DNA from: a virus
Strand: one strand, 5' to 3'
Length of the DNA: 64,000 bases
IMG/VR virus record: IMGVR_UViG_3300034102_001739
Span: 1 to 64,000 of that record
The notes below the pieces were generated by a model. That model made no database searches. It saw only the letters and a program-made list of their open reading frames with translations, and was not told where the DNA came from. Of the stretch, positions 17,379 to 26,018 are shown one piece after another (the first letter of the stretch is position 1; each line of letters opens with the position of its first letter). Made by a program: the position numbers and the translations under genes.

Positions 17379-19534
17379 GTTCTACCCTTTCTTATATTTT
17401 CTGTTCTAGTAACCTCTTGAAGTACCTCTCTAATTTTCTTAGCCATTTTATTTTCGTCCCAACCGTCCGCTTTATTTACATTTATCACCACTGCTCCGGG
17501 TTGTACCGTTACATTACTAGTGTTATTTGTAGCTTGCTCCGATTTTCCAGTATTACCAAACGCTGCGGTTACCTCCTGTTGAGGTGTTGACTGTTTCTTA
17601 GCCTCCGTTGCCGATTTAATTGGTACCGTTCCATTAGGTGATTGTGGCTTTGGAGTAGGTTGTTTTCCCATCCAGTAGTCAGTATTAGCGTTTACTTTGT
17701 CTGCTTCTGCGTTTATGTAATCGCTACCTTTGTTTACAAAACTAGATGCTAAATCGTAGAATTTGGCGAAAAAATCGAAAACACTTGTAAAGCTAGAAAA
17801 GAATTTGGACATAGGGTCAAAGAAATTCTCTTTTAACCATTTAACGGCTGAAGAATTTTTAATACTGTCCCATACTTTGGATATTCCCTCTGATAGTTTA
17901 TCCCACCATCCGCCTTTTCCGCCTCCTAGTGAATTGTAAAGTGCCTCTCCTATAAGACTACCTAGTTGTTTAAATTCTCTCCATGCGTCGGAGATCCATG
18001 TTTTTAATCCTACCCACGCTTGTACGAATCCATTTTTAATATTAGCCCAAAGTAAATTAAAAACCGCCCCCAAAAATTTAACTAGTGACCAAATAAATCC
18101 GAATAAGGACTTTAACGCCTTACCGAAGTCCTTTATGTTTTGGTTTACTGTATTTCTAAACCACTCCCATTTATAGTACAATACTACAATAGCCGCTACT
18201 GCTAGTAGTATCCATCCAGCCACAGGAATAGCCGCTAACGCTGCGCTAATCGCCGGTAAACTAGCCGTGAACACTCCTACAAATAAATCCGCAAGGGCTG
18301 TCCCCATAGCTGTAAAAAATCCGGGTAAGGCTAATGTGAAGAAATCCATTACTCCGTTGAGTATTCCAAATAGTAAATGTCTTATATTACTAATCCCTAA
18401 AGCTCTTAGTAGTTGTCTGCTGGACGCACTAGATAACGCTCTCATAGATAATGCGTCCACAATCATAGTACCTAGTCCTCTTCTTGTTACAAGTCTTATT
18501 AGGTTCATAAATTCTCTACGGTACCTAATTACTGAACCTATTGCGTCTTTACTAATTGACCAACCCAATTTTAATCCCATGTAAGATAGGATTAACGCTG
18601 CGATTGTTTTTATCGCCGTTTTATGTTCTCTAAGAAAATTCAGAATATGATTTTTCCAAAACTCCAATCTTACAATCATCGCATAGGTTCTCTCTTGAAA
18701 ATCGGATTGGAGAATATCAAGGTGCCCAAATAATTTTTTAAATTGATGTCCTACCCATAGAGACACATTGCCTACTTGCCTGAATACCCATCCAAGTACT
18801 TTACCTATTACGAATCCCGCTCTTTTTATCATCTCCACATTACGACTAAACGCCTCTGCTAATCTTTTTAGCGTTCCAGTTATTTGCCCGTAAAGTCCCG
18901 TAGGGTCTTTGGGGTCTCCCATAACCGCTTTAAGGAAACTTTCCCAAACTCCCTTTAGACGTACGAGCTGGTCTTCCATGGTCTCGAAGTCATTCTTAAT
19001 CATGGACAAGATACCTTTATGATTTTTAAGAAACGACATTACAGCCTGTTCCCTCATTACGGTATTTGCCTCATACTTATCGAACATTCTAGCCGCCCTT
19101 TGTGTCATAACCCCCATAGAGATTAATCCCTGCATGTTACCTGATATGGCTGAAGCTACTGCTCCAGACATTGAGGTAAAATCTGTTCCCATAGCGTGGG
19201 CTGTTTTACTTAGGAACTCGAAATTTTTCTGAACATCTACTCCCACAGACCTTAACTGGTTCATCCCATTTAGTTGGTCTTTCATGGAAAACGTAGTCAT
19301 CCCTTGTAATAGTCTGTCTTGTGCCTCCTGCATACTTTGGATAGTTTTTAAGTACCCTCCGAAATATACTGCCTCCATCTTGAGCGTTTTTACATACTCC
19401 TTAGAAAATGTATTAATTGCGTACATAGCTGAAGCTAGGGATAAAGATACCCCTGCTAGTCTAGTAACACTTGCTATCGCTTGCTGTGAGATAGCTATAC
19501 CGAAATCGTATGTAAATTGTGAAGCTTCACTCAT
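17375..19534 (-). CDS. Tail tape measure protein
   Basis: This 719-residue protein sets tail length and travels with the DNA on ejection. It is mainly helical, with a long hydrophobic stretch near residues 385-450 (alanine- and leucine-rich, LPAISAALAAIPVAGWILLAV), aromatic helices (WSLVKFLGAV) and a Thr/Asn-rich linker before a short C-terminal helix. It is the largest gene of the tail run and directly follows the two chaperone genes, as in most tailed phages. It is fairly short, so the tail is probably short to medium. Confidence 0.9.
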   Translation of the reverse strand: MSEASQFTYDFGIAISQQAIASVTRLAGVSLSLASAMYAINTFSKEYVKTLKMEAVYFGGYLKTIQSMQEAQDRLLQGMTTFSMKDQLNGMNQLRSVGVDVQKNFEFLSKTAHAMGTDFTSMSGAVASAISGNMQGLISMGVMTQRAARMFDKYEANTVMREQAVMSFLKNHKGILSMIKNDFETMEDQLVRLKGVWESFLKAVMGDPKDPTGLYGQITGTLKRLAEAFSRNVEMIKRAGFVIGKVLGWVFRQVGNVSLWVGHQFKKLFGHLDILQSDFQERTYAMIVRLEFWKNHILNFLREHKTAIKTIAALILSYMGLKLGWSISKDAIGSVIRYRREFMNLIRLVTRRGLGTMIVDALSMRALSSASSRQLLRALGISNIRHLLFGILNGVMDFFTLALPGFFTAMGTALADLFVGVFTASLPAISAALAAIPVAGWILLAVAAIVVLYYKWEWFRNTVNQNIKDFGKALKSLFGFIWSLVKFLGAVFNLLWANIKNGFVQAWVGLKTWISDAWREFKQLGSLIGEALYNSLGGGKGGWWDKLSEGISKVWDSIKNSSAVKWLKENFFDPMSKFFSSFTSVFDFFAKFYDLASSFVNKGSDYINAEADKVNANTDYWMGKQPTPKPQSPNGTVPIKSATEAKKQSTPQQEVTAAFGNTGKSEQATNNTSNVTVQPGAVVINVNKADGWDENKMAKKIREVLQEVTRTENIRKGRT

Positions 19535-19818
19535 AGTGTATTATTTTTTGAGTTCTCCATATCTTTCTGTTCCTTTTTAATCATTTCCAGTTCTATATTG
19601 AAAAACTCGTCCAACTCTTCAGAATCCATAGACATCAATGTATGGTAATCCTGTCTGAGTCTTTTCATTAATAAATAAACTTTTGACGTTAAACTATTTC
19701 CTTGTTCTTCCTCTGAATACTCTTTCGGAATAAAAAGAATATCCTTCTGTAAAGCCCATTGGGTAAACATAGGATATTCTTTCCACCAAAAATTGTAGTC
19801 GCTGGGGTTTAACGTCAT
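19531..19818 (-). CDS. Tail assembly chaperone, T part
   Basis: This 95-residue, Glu/Lys-rich helical protein lies between the 293-aa gene and the tape measure, the position of the T segment of tail chaperones. It overlaps the tape measure start by 4 nt and the upstream stop by 4 nt. Its reading frame is -1 relative to the upstream gene, and a run of eight T lies just before that gene's stop. It may therefore also be made as the tail of a G-T frameshift fusion. Confidence 0.6.
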   Translation of the reverse strand: MTLNPSDYNFWWKEYPMFTQWALQKDILFIPKEYSEEEQGNSLTSKVYLLMKRLRQDYHTLMSMDSEELDEFFNIELEMIKKEQKDMENSKNNTL

Positions 19819-20696
19819 TCCGAAAAAAAATTGCTGGCTTCCATAATCATTGGAATGTCCAACTGTCTATCACATCCACATGGCTCGTAATAAGCAAATG
19901 GGAGTGTAGGTAAATGCTCTTGAAGAGCCGTACGAATACTTCTTAGATCCACACCTGACAAGTACTCGTTGAATATCTTTAGTCCATAGTAGGTAAAAAA
20001 TTCGGTAGGTAATGTTCCTACTACTTCACCATCTACTACTTCATCAATAGAGACTAAACAGTCCATAGCTACTCTACGCCAAAATCCAATACTGTCAGAA
20101 AAATACGCCTCGTTTTTGATAGCGTCCTCTAGTAGTGGTTGTCTGAAAACAAACTTAGTGAATACAGTATCCGTTAATCCTGCATACTCTGGTTTATCAG
20201 AAATTTTTGGGATATGTACTGGCTGAAAACCATCACCTAATACGACCTCTATTTTTGAGTAATCCGTAATAGCCTCCATAGCCTCTTTTACTTCAGGTAA
20301 GAAGTCTATTTTGTCTAGGTCAATATCCACCATTAATTTTTTACCACAATACTTACACCCGATTTCTTGTTTAGGTATAAATGACACCCAACATCTTCGG
20401 TGTATCTCTACTAGGGCTGAATTTACGTCTGCTAGAGTTAGTTTTTTAATTACCATCGGGATTGTTACAACTCCATTTTGTTGGTAATCTTTACGACATT
20501 CTACCCCTACTTCGTACTCGCCAATACTTTTAATGGCTACTGACAAAATGTTACCCTGCCATGTAAATGGTTTCTCCGACAATTTTTTTACAAATACTTT
20601 CTCTGCAACTCCATTGGTCTTTAATAACTCTACGTTTTTGCTTACTTCTCCGTTTAGGTGTAATCCTACGGCTAATTCAAAATTTAGTTCTTTCAT
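19815..20696 (-). CDS. Tail assembly chaperone G-like / T4-type baseplate protein with Cys pair
   Basis: This 293-residue protein lies between the tube gene and the second chaperone gene. Cys114 and Cys117 (CKYC) and a CGC near residue 275 could bind zinc, a feature also seen in T4-type baseplate hub proteins of the gp26 kind. Two readings remain: the long form of a tail chaperone pair, or a gp26-like hub assembly protein. It is preceded by 155 nt holding the tube gene terminator, with no clear promoter of the phage type. Confidence 0.5.
   Translation of the reverse strand: MKELNFELAVGLHLNGEVSKNVELLKTNGVAEKVFVKKLSEKPFTWQGNILSVAIKSIGEYEVGVECRKDYQQNGVVTIPMVIKKLTLADVNSALVEIHRRCWVSFIPKQEIGCKYCGKKLMVDIDLDKIDFLPEVKEAMEAITDYSKIEVVLGDGFQPVHIPKISDKPEYAGLTDTVFTKFVFRQPLLEDAIKNEAYFSDSIGFWRRVAMDCLVSIDEVVDGEVVGTLPTEFFTYYGLKIFNEYLSGVDLRSIRTALQEHLPTLPFAYYEPCGCDRQLDIPMIMEASNFFSE
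19823..19830 (-). promoter_or_regulatory. Probable -1 ribosomal frameshift site (T8 slippery run)
   Basis: Near the end of the 293-aa gene the codons read AAT TTT TTT TCG GAA TGA, so the ribosome meets T-TTT-TTT in frame. A -1 slip continues into GGA ATG and the 95-aa gene without a stop. Tail chaperone pairs of many phages use this mechanism at this gene position. Confidence 0.6.
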
Positions 20697-20820
20697 TTCT
20701 ACTATGTTTGGGGTTGTTTAAAACTATGGAATAAGGACATAAAACGCTGATTTTAAGCAGGTTTTTAGACACTTTTAACATAGTTGAGTACATTTATACT
20801 ACTTTGATACTTTTAAAGGA

Positions 20821-20850
20821 AAAATGGGAGGGTATAACCCCTCCCTTTTA
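20821..20850 (-). terminator. Intrinsic terminator after the tail tube gene
   Basis: The minus strand has GGGAGGG, loop GTTATA, CCCTCCC, then a short A and T run (ATTTTT). It begins a few bases after the tube gene stop at 20852. It would reduce read-through from head and sheath genes into the tail genes. The rest of 20697-20820 has no phage-type promoter and contains no gene that I can see. Confidence 0.85.
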
Positions 20851-20851
20851 A

Positions 20852-21313
20852 TTATAGTGCCACTGGTACGATAGCCCAATCATCACAACTAGCTGTGTAG
20901 GTAGCCGTAAATTTTTCTGAACTAGCGGTATCGAAGTTAGGCATAGTAACACTGTGGAAAGCGAAGCCCTCGAATACTACTGTGAATACTTCTCTACCTT
21001 GGTGCATCTTGATAGCCGTAACTGGAAGTTTCAATCCTGTAGCCACCATTGTTGATACTAGTAACTCCATCGCTCTGTCAGTAGCATTCGCCTGATAAGA
21101 ACGTGTTAGGGTCATTTCACCGAAATCTATAAGTTGGTCTGTGAACTTATATTTCTTGTTTGTACCCGCATCTACTACCTCAACAGTACCCGATTGTTTT
21201 TGTACGCCTGTGAGTGTCTCAAATAGACCATCACTGCCAATACCCGGAAATGGAATGTTCAAGTACCACCCATTTGCCACCATTATATCTTGTGGTTTTT
21301 TTGGTTTTGCCAT
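20852..21313 (-). CDS. Tail tube protein, T4 gp19-like
   Basis: This 153-residue protein is the inner tube of the contractile tail. Its length, its position directly after the sheath gene and its beta-rich pattern (FGEMTLTRSYQANATDRAM, VFTVVFEGFAFHSV, FTATYTASCDDW) fit gp19/FII-type tube proteins. The stop is followed at once by a strong terminator, as expected for a highly expressed structural gene. Confidence 0.85.
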   Translation of the reverse strand: MAKPKKPQDIMVANGWYLNIPFPGIGSDGLFETLTGVQKQSGTVEVVDAGTNKKYKFTDQLIDFGEMTLTRSYQANATDRAMELLVSTMVATGLKLPVTAIKMHQGREVFTVVFEGFAFHSVTMPNFDTASSEKFTATYTASCDDWAIVPVAL

Positions 21314-21315
21314 GA

Positions 21316-23022
21316 TTATTTTTCTGTTACTGTTAATACTCCGTCATTTCTGTTTAGGTTAATTTTAACCCCCTCTACTACTTCAGTAGGTATCCATTGA
21401 GCCTCGATGTTAAGGTCTTTTCTATCTTGGGTAGCTGGATTATTTGAACTATCACAGATACCTACAAAAGCCTCCTCGAAAGGAACTGATGTTTCCAATG
21501 CTCCATTGTCGTATTCCAATTTGAAGAATGATCTTAGGTTAACAAGAGCCTCTCTACGCAATTCCACGGTATTTGGTTTTTGCTCCAAATACTTAAACAA
21601 GTTGGTCAACTGTCTAATGTAGAAAGATGTTTGTTGTCTAATATGAACACTTTGGTACAAACTATTTGTAGAGTAAGTCCTAGAAGTGCCTACATAGAAT
21701 CCTACGTTTTCCACACTCTGAATAATGTTACAAGTGAACTCTCTAACCACCTTGTTAATGGTAGATTGTTGTAAATTTTTCGGGTAAACATCTACGACTC
21801 TACTGAACATAGAATCTATACCTGCAGGTGGTATGTGAATATAGTTACCGTTGATATATGGAGTTCTAAGATACCCTGCGCCCAATACAGCCCCGATAGC
21901 CGGAATGAATTGTGAGTTACCTTGCGAATCCAATACTTTAACCCAACCCAAAATTCCGGTTAAGAAACTTTTGTCGGCTGTTTGTAATTCAATAGCGAAT
22001 AACTCTGCTGTACCCTCGTCAGATACAAAAGGTAGGTTGATTAATCCAATAGCTACTTTTTTAGTTTGTACGTAGTCATTCATTACTTTTGCCATTGACA
22101 AAGAATGAAATTCTGTACAAGCCAATAACTGTACATCCACACCGTTAAAGGTAGCTAAACCTTTAGGCTCTGCTCCCTCTACTGGATAGAAATCTGATTC
22201 TACTACTGCTTCATCTGTACCACCTACTAGAGTTCCCTCATAGGTAACATCTAACCGTTTTTTCATTGTTGCTGCAGTTTCACCTACAAAGGCTTTACTT
22301 TTCAATACTGCATGAGTATCGTCTGTAATTGAATCCACAGTACCTACAATTTTATCGCCGAAATAAATTACGTTACCCGGTAGTAAACTAGTCAAGAAAT
22401 CTGTCCCCACACCTACTAAGGTATTTGAGCTTGTAGAGCTGGTAATAGTACCATCCAAATCCGAAAAATTTAGTTTGGTAATTTCACCACTGAAATCCAC
22501 AGATACATACTTACTAACTCTGTTTACAGAATCTTGGATAAGTGCCAATGTACTATCTGCGAAAGCCTCTACTTGTGATCCGTTTTTCAATACTTTAAAA
22601 TAGAAAGCATCTTTTACCGCCGAACCAAAAGAGTAGAGAATTACTTTGATAGAATTTCCCCATGTGCCGGGGTCTTCTACACCGTGGTACGCCGCTCTTA
22701 CATCCACAGTCTCACCACCTGAAAGTGTGATTACTTTTGATGCCACTGCCGAACCCTCTCCGACTACCCTAGACAAATAAAGGGTCACTGGTGCATTACC
22801 TGCTTCGTCAAAGATACTCTTAACTACGGCTGGTCCGTAAAAACTAGAGTTTGCCCCACCAAAAAGGACGTTGAACTCTTCCAATGAGGAAATTTTCACC
22901 GCCGTACCCGGAATACCTCTATTACTCTGTAAGAGTAGTCCGATATTTCTTTTTGAGGGTTCTTTAAATGGTGAAGCTCCGTTAGAAACTCCCTCCACTA
23001 TTGATAATCCTACGTTGTTCAT
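21316..23022 (-). CDS. Tail sheath protein
   Basis: This 568-residue protein forms the contractile sheath. It starts with the typical self-assembly arm (MNNVGLSIVEGVSNGASPF), has PATQDRKDLNIEAQWIPTEVVEGV in the C-terminal domain, and lies two bases upstream of the tube gene. Phage sheath proteins of 450-700 residues followed by the tube gene are diagnostic for myoviruses. The N-terminal domain includes a variable insertion, common in the family. Confidence 0.92.
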   Translation of the reverse strand: MNNVGLSIVEGVSNGASPFKEPSKRNIGLLLQSNRGIPGTAVKISSLEEFNVLFGGANSSFYGPAVVKSIFDEAGNAPVTLYLSRVVGEGSAVASKVITLSGGETVDVRAAYHGVEDPGTWGNSIKVILYSFGSAVKDAFYFKVLKNGSQVEAFADSTLALIQDSVNRVSKYVSVDFSGEITKLNFSDLDGTITSSTSSNTLVGVGTDFLTSLLPGNVIYFGDKIVGTVDSITDDTHAVLKSKAFVGETAATMKKRLDVTYEGTLVGGTDEAVVESDFYPVEGAEPKGLATFNGVDVQLLACTEFHSLSMAKVMNDYVQTKKVAIGLINLPFVSDEGTAELFAIELQTADKSFLTGILGWVKVLDSQGNSQFIPAIGAVLGAGYLRTPYINGNYIHIPPAGIDSMFSRVVDVYPKNLQQSTINKVVREFTCNIIQSVENVGFYVGTSRTYSTNSLYQSVHIRQQTSFYIRQLTNLFKYLEQKPNTVELRREALVNLRSFFKLEYDNGALETSVPFEEAFVGICDSSNNPATQDRKDLNIEAQWIPTEVVEGVKINLNRNDGVLTVTEK

Positions 23023-23049
23023 TAATTAATAATTTTTTTGTTTAACCCC

Positions 23050-23469
23050 TTATTTTATTAGAACGGTAAGTAGGATACCTAGTAGGACACCTCCCGAACC
23101 GTATAGAATCTTATTTATGTTGTTTGACGCTTCTTTCTTTACAATGGCATCCTTTAAATCGCCATTTATTTTTTCCACGCCTTTAAGTTTTTTGTTTAGC
23201 TCCTCGAAGCGTTCCTCCTGTTTTACTAGTCCTACCACTAAAACATTGTTTAGAGAATCTCCAGTAATTAAGAGCCTTTTGTTTACCCTATTTACGGAGT
23301 CCATTTCTTCCATTCTGTTAAAGACTCTGTTTACTCTTACTACCGTTTTTTTATCTAGTACTACTACTGTATCCTTTCCGTCTAACTGAATCTTCGGATA
23401 ACACTCTTGTGAAAAAATCGAGTTGATACTTCCAACTACCATTAACAATAACAGAATCCCTTTTTTCAT
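23050..23469 (-). CDS. Exported protein with C-terminal membrane anchor, spanin-like candidate
   Basis: This 139-residue protein has a signal-peptide-like N-terminus (MKKGILLLLMVVGS), a polar helical middle with heptads (RFEELNKKLKGVEKINGDLK) and a hydrophobic C-terminus (residues 120-138). It overlaps the upstream coiled-coil membrane gene by 119 nt in another frame. Such embedded pairs resemble Rz/Rz1 or single-protein spanins that fuse inner and outer membranes at lysis. The lipobox is weak (SQEC), so the call is tentative. It lies far from the endolysin genes. Confidence 0.5.
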   Translation of the reverse strand: MKKGILLLLMVVGSINSIFSQECYPKIQLDGKDTVVVLDKKTVVRVNRVFNRMEEMDSVNRVNKRLLITGDSLNNVLVVGLVKQEERFEELNKKLKGVEKINGDLKDAIVKKEASNNINKILYGSGGVLLGILLTVLIK

Positions 23470-23710
23470 ACGCTTTACTGATTACTTTGACTTCTACTTT
23501 AATTTTTTCTTTTTTTGCCTTTAGTGTGTCCGCTAACACACTATTTCTCCTTATGTCGTTGGTCAACTCTACGATGTTATCGTTTGTGTCCTGAAGTTCC
23601 GAAATCCTTTGTCTTAACTCCCTAACCTCTTGACATTTCTTATTTATAAATACCCCCACAAATATACTTATAAATACCAAAATTCCTACTAATAAAATAT
23701 ACTTTTTCAT
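23351..23710 (-). CDS. Membrane-anchored coiled-coil protein, inner spanin-like candidate
   Basis: The ATG at 23710 (MKKYILLV) is preferred to a TTG at 23728. The protein has one N-terminal membrane segment (about residues 4-22) and then a charged coiled coil (VRELRQRISELQDTNDNIVEL). This is the layout of an i-spanin (Rz). The gene overlaps the downstream exported-protein gene by 119 nt, as in embedded Rz/Rz1 pairs. Its place between tail completion and sheath genes is unusual for lysis genes, so a virion role is also possible. Confidence 0.5.
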   Translation of the reverse strand: MKKYILLVGILVFISIFVGVFINKKCQEVRELRQRISELQDTNDNIVELTNDIRRNSVLADTLKAKKEKIKVEVKVISKAYEKRDSVIVNGSWKYQLDFFTRVLSEDSVRRKGYSSSTR

Positions 23711-23715
23711 TTTTT

Positions 23716-24174
23716 CTAGTCCTCCCAATACTTAGAATCTATCCAATAATCCAAATCTTTCCATACTCCCCCCGAAAGAATCCACCGTATCCCCTCACCA
23801 TTTGATGAAAGCATCTTGATTAAACCCTGTTTTACATAGGTAGTAAAATCTCCCTCCATACGAGTAGGTACTCTTAGGTATCCAGATGGTTCTAGTCTGT
23901 GAGAACTACCTCCTAAATCTAGTTCCACCATAAAGTTTACGATAGACACTAAAAGAGTTTCTCCGTCATCTAATGTGATTGGTGCTACTGGAAAAGGTAC
24001 AGCGTCCAAATCTTCTAAGGTTACTTTCTGAGTGAACACATTTATGTTCCTACCTGCCGAAATTATGTTGTCGGCTATGTCGGAAGATTTCACAAAGGTT
24101 CTGGCCAGAATAAAATTTCTGACTTCCTCCTCGTACCCGGATGGGTCTATTATCGTAAATCCACAGAGTACCAT
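23716..24174 (-). CDS. Hypothetical head-tail region protein
   Basis: This 152-residue protein is not recognised. It is alpha-beta mixed, with VAPITLDDGETLLVSIVNFMVEL in the middle and two tryptophans near the C-terminus. It sits in the neck and tail-completion gene run between small proteins. A structural or assembly role is inferred from position. Confidence 0.5.
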   Translation of the reverse strand: MVLCGFTIIDPSGYEEEVRNFILARTFVKSSDIADNIISAGRNINVFTQKVTLEDLDAVPFPVAPITLDDGETLLVSIVNFMVELDLGGSSHRLEPSGYLRVPTRMEGDFTTYVKQGLIKMLSSNGEGIRWILSGGVWKDLDYWIDSKYWED

Positions 24175-24176
24175 TA

Positions 24177-24347
24177 CTATTTTACTATTAAGCCCAAACC
24201 TTTTGGAATTGTAGTGTCCTTTGGAACACTCATGCTTTCTCCCCTACTTAATGGAAACACTTTTCCATCTACTACTATCTCTACTTTTCCTGTCCCCGTA
24301 TTTTTTACGGTGATATTTTCTACGACAATTTTTCTCTGTTTTTTCAT
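24177..24347 (-). CDS. Small hypothetical protein, 56 aa
   Basis: ATG at 24347 overlaps the stop of the upstream gene by 4 nt (ATGA-type), and the TAG stop lies two bases before the next start, so the frame fits the operon exactly. The protein is basic at the N-terminus (MKKQRKIVVENITVKNTGTG) and looks like a small beta hairpin domain. The function is unknown. Confidence 0.6.
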   Translation of the reverse strand: MKKQRKIVVENITVKNTGTGKVEIVVDGKVFPLSRGESMSVPKDTTIPKGLGLIVK

Positions 24348-24922
24348 ACCTCTGATGCCTTTAGTATTATGTTTGTGATAACGTCAACCTCTTTTGGTTC
24401 ATGTAGGTCAACCCATACGCTTAACTTGAACTCATAGTTTACTTCCTGTACACCATCCATTCTAGGAATGTCCGTTGGTGATACCTTAATAGGAATTACT
24501 TCTCCTACTTCGTTATCTCCAGTGAGTCTTTTGTCCAGTAGTAAATACGTTTCAAAAAGAAATTTGCGGGTGAATAATTCCTTTAGAGCCGTAATCTCAA
24601 AATAGCTCTTAGAAGCTATACTAACATCATAGGAAAATTCCATCCACACTGGTCTCCTGTAAACTCTAGCTTGTGTACCGTCTAAAGAAATTCCGTCAGA
24701 ATACTCCTTATAGTCTATGAACCATTCAGGTTTTACAGTAGGTACATGGTCATACACTGTAATACATGGGTACTTCACAGTCTCAGATTCCACAAAGTCT
24801 TTACCTGACTTTCTAGCATAGACAAAAGGGACAGCTACCACTACCCCTCCATCTACAGTTATCTCGATATTATTGAATACCTTGAAAAACTCCTCGTTTA
24901 CTTTTGACAATGAATTGAACAT
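24344..24922 (-). CDS. Putative tail terminator / neck protein
   Basis: This 192-residue protein is alpha-beta mixed. Its sequence includes YPCITVYDHVP early, a central region with RPVWMEFSYDVSI, and VNYEFKLSVWVDL near the end. The strand order resembles tail terminator (gp15- or gpU-like) proteins, and it directly follows an HK97-gp10-like gene, as expected for a neck module. The evidence is by position and pattern only. Confidence 0.5.
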   Translation of the reverse strand: MFNSLSKVNEEFFKVFNNIEITVDGGVVVAVPFVYARKSGKDFVESETVKYPCITVYDHVPTVKPEWFIDYKEYSDGISLDGTQARVYRRPVWMEFSYDVSIASKSYFEITALKELFTRKFLFETYLLLDKRLTGDNEVGEVIPIKVSPTDIPRMDGVQEVNYEFKLSVWVDLHEPKEVDVITNIILKASEV

Positions 24923-24923
24923 C

Positions 24924-25367
24924 CTATTTTTTTCTCTTTAGAGATTCTCGAACTTTACTAGTTGCCTCCTCCCGATAATCTTTCCAAGTACTTCTCCATA
25001 CTGGTCTAGGAGGAACTCCTCTATCTTTTATCCCATACTCATGGACAATGGCTAACTGTTTATTGGTTAACGGTGAATCTTCTCTTACTTCGTCATTTAC
25101 CGAAACTTTTGTACCCTCTCGATAAATAGCGTCTAGTAACTGCCCACTGTCCACTAATGGTATGTTAGACCCCTTTCTTTTTATTGTTTCCTGTTTTAGT
25201 GAGTACCCGTACTTGTTAGTCTCTATGTTACTTTTTACAGTATCCATAAATTCCTCTGCTACTTGTTCTCCAACTGATAAAAGTTCCTTGCGCATTTTTT
25301 TAGCGTCTGGAAGTTTCAACCCTTTTGGCTTCTTCAGAAAACTTTGTGGTAGTCTAGGGAATATCAT
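24924..25367 (-). CDS. Neck / tail completion protein, HK97 gp10-like
   Basis: This 147-residue protein has the pattern of the gp10/virion-morphogenesis group: a helical N-terminus, VDSGQLLDAIYRE near residue 80, IVHEYGIKDRGVPPRPVWRST near 110, and a basic C-terminal helix. In this family HEYG followed by PPRPF is a recurring phrase. It would close or join the head and tail. Confidence 0.75.
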   Translation of the reverse strand: MIFPRLPQSFLKKPKGLKLPDAKKMRKELLSVGEQVAEEFMDTVKSNIETNKYGYSLKQETIKRKGSNIPLVDSGQLLDAIYREGTKVSVNDEVREDSPLTNKQLAIVHEYGIKDRGVPPRPVWRSTWKDYREEATSKVRESLKRKK

Positions 25368-25681
25368 CTTTGATGTGATTTTAGAACTGACTTATTTCTG
25401 CCCAGTTGTTTCATAGCTATCGCATAAGCTAGATTTTTATTTACACCCTTGTCCGATTTTTTCATTCCGGCCATAATGTCTGTGGCTCTTTTGTGAAACT
25501 CTACCGTGTGTTCTCCTTTACCTACTGGTCTGGATACTCCAGCTTCGTCATACATAGACATTATTTTAGCGTGTCTTTTGGCTTTGAACTCTGAACCTTT
25601 ACTAGATCCACAATCCTTACCACGCATATAGGTTACACTCTTACCGCTTTTGGTTTTTCTCGTTACCTTGTGCCTTTTCAT
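25364..25681 (-). CDS. Basic virion-region protein with KSGK motif
   Basis: This 105-residue, lysine- and arginine-rich protein starts MKRHKVTRKTKSGKSV, a motif shared with the genes at 25678-25842, 33712-34455 and 34669-35355. The rest is helical and very basic. It overlaps both neighbours by 4 nt. The basic nature suggests DNA or capsid binding, but the function is unknown. Confidence 0.55.
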   Translation of the reverse strand: MKRHKVTRKTKSGKSVTYMRGKDCGSSKGSEFKAKRHAKIMSMYDEAGVSRPVGKGEHTVEFHKRATDIMAGMKKSDKGVNKNLAYAIAMKQLGRNKSVLKSHQR

Positions 25682-25842
25682 TTTTTACAAGACTTTTTAG
25701 CTTTCACAGCCTCCATTTCCTTGCCTTTGTTTTTACTGCTTCCGCAGCCTTTCTTAGAACCGCAACTTTTTGAGTGACTCTTTACAGTAGTTACCTTTCC
25801 ACTTTTAGTGGTTCTTTTGTGAGATTTTACGGGTGCTTTCAT
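25678..25842 (-). CDS. Tiny Lys/Cys-rich protein with KSGK motif, 54 aa
   Basis: ATG at 25842 gives a 54-residue protein whose TGA overlaps the next start by 4 nt (ATGA). It is mostly Lys, Ser, Gly and Cys, with two CGS repeats and KRTTKSGKVTTVKSH. It is too short for most automatic gene lists, but the exact coupling to both neighbours supports it. It could be a DNA-condensing or capsid-lining peptide. Confidence 0.6.
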   Translation of the reverse strand: MKAPVKSHKRTTKSGKVTTVKSHSKSCGSKKGCGSSKNKGKEMEAVKAKKSCKK

Positions 25843-25844
25843 AG

Positions 25845-26015
25845 CTAGTATTCGTTGTGTTGATAAAATTCGTACATATCTCTGTATATCGTTCCCGTAG
25901 AGACAGGCTTCTTGCCCATTTTTTCTACGTCCTCTACCTCGTTTTTATTCCGGAAATCCTTTGGGACTTCCGCCCTTACGATTTTCACGTTCTCCGCTCT
26001 TGGTATAACTCCCAT
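25845..26015 (-). CDS. Small hypothetical protein, 56 aa
   Basis: ATG at 26015 is preceded by GGAGG, one of the few Shine-Dalgarno-like sites here, ten bases upstream. The 56-residue product is charged (MGVIPRAENVKIVRAE) and ends in an aromatic helix (YRDMYEFYQHNEY). The stop is two bases before the next gene start. The function is unknown. Confidence 0.6.
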   Translation of the reverse strand: MGVIPRAENVKIVRAEVPKDFRNKNEVEDVEKMGKKPVSTGTIYRDMYEFYQHNEY

Positions 26016-26018
26016 AAC

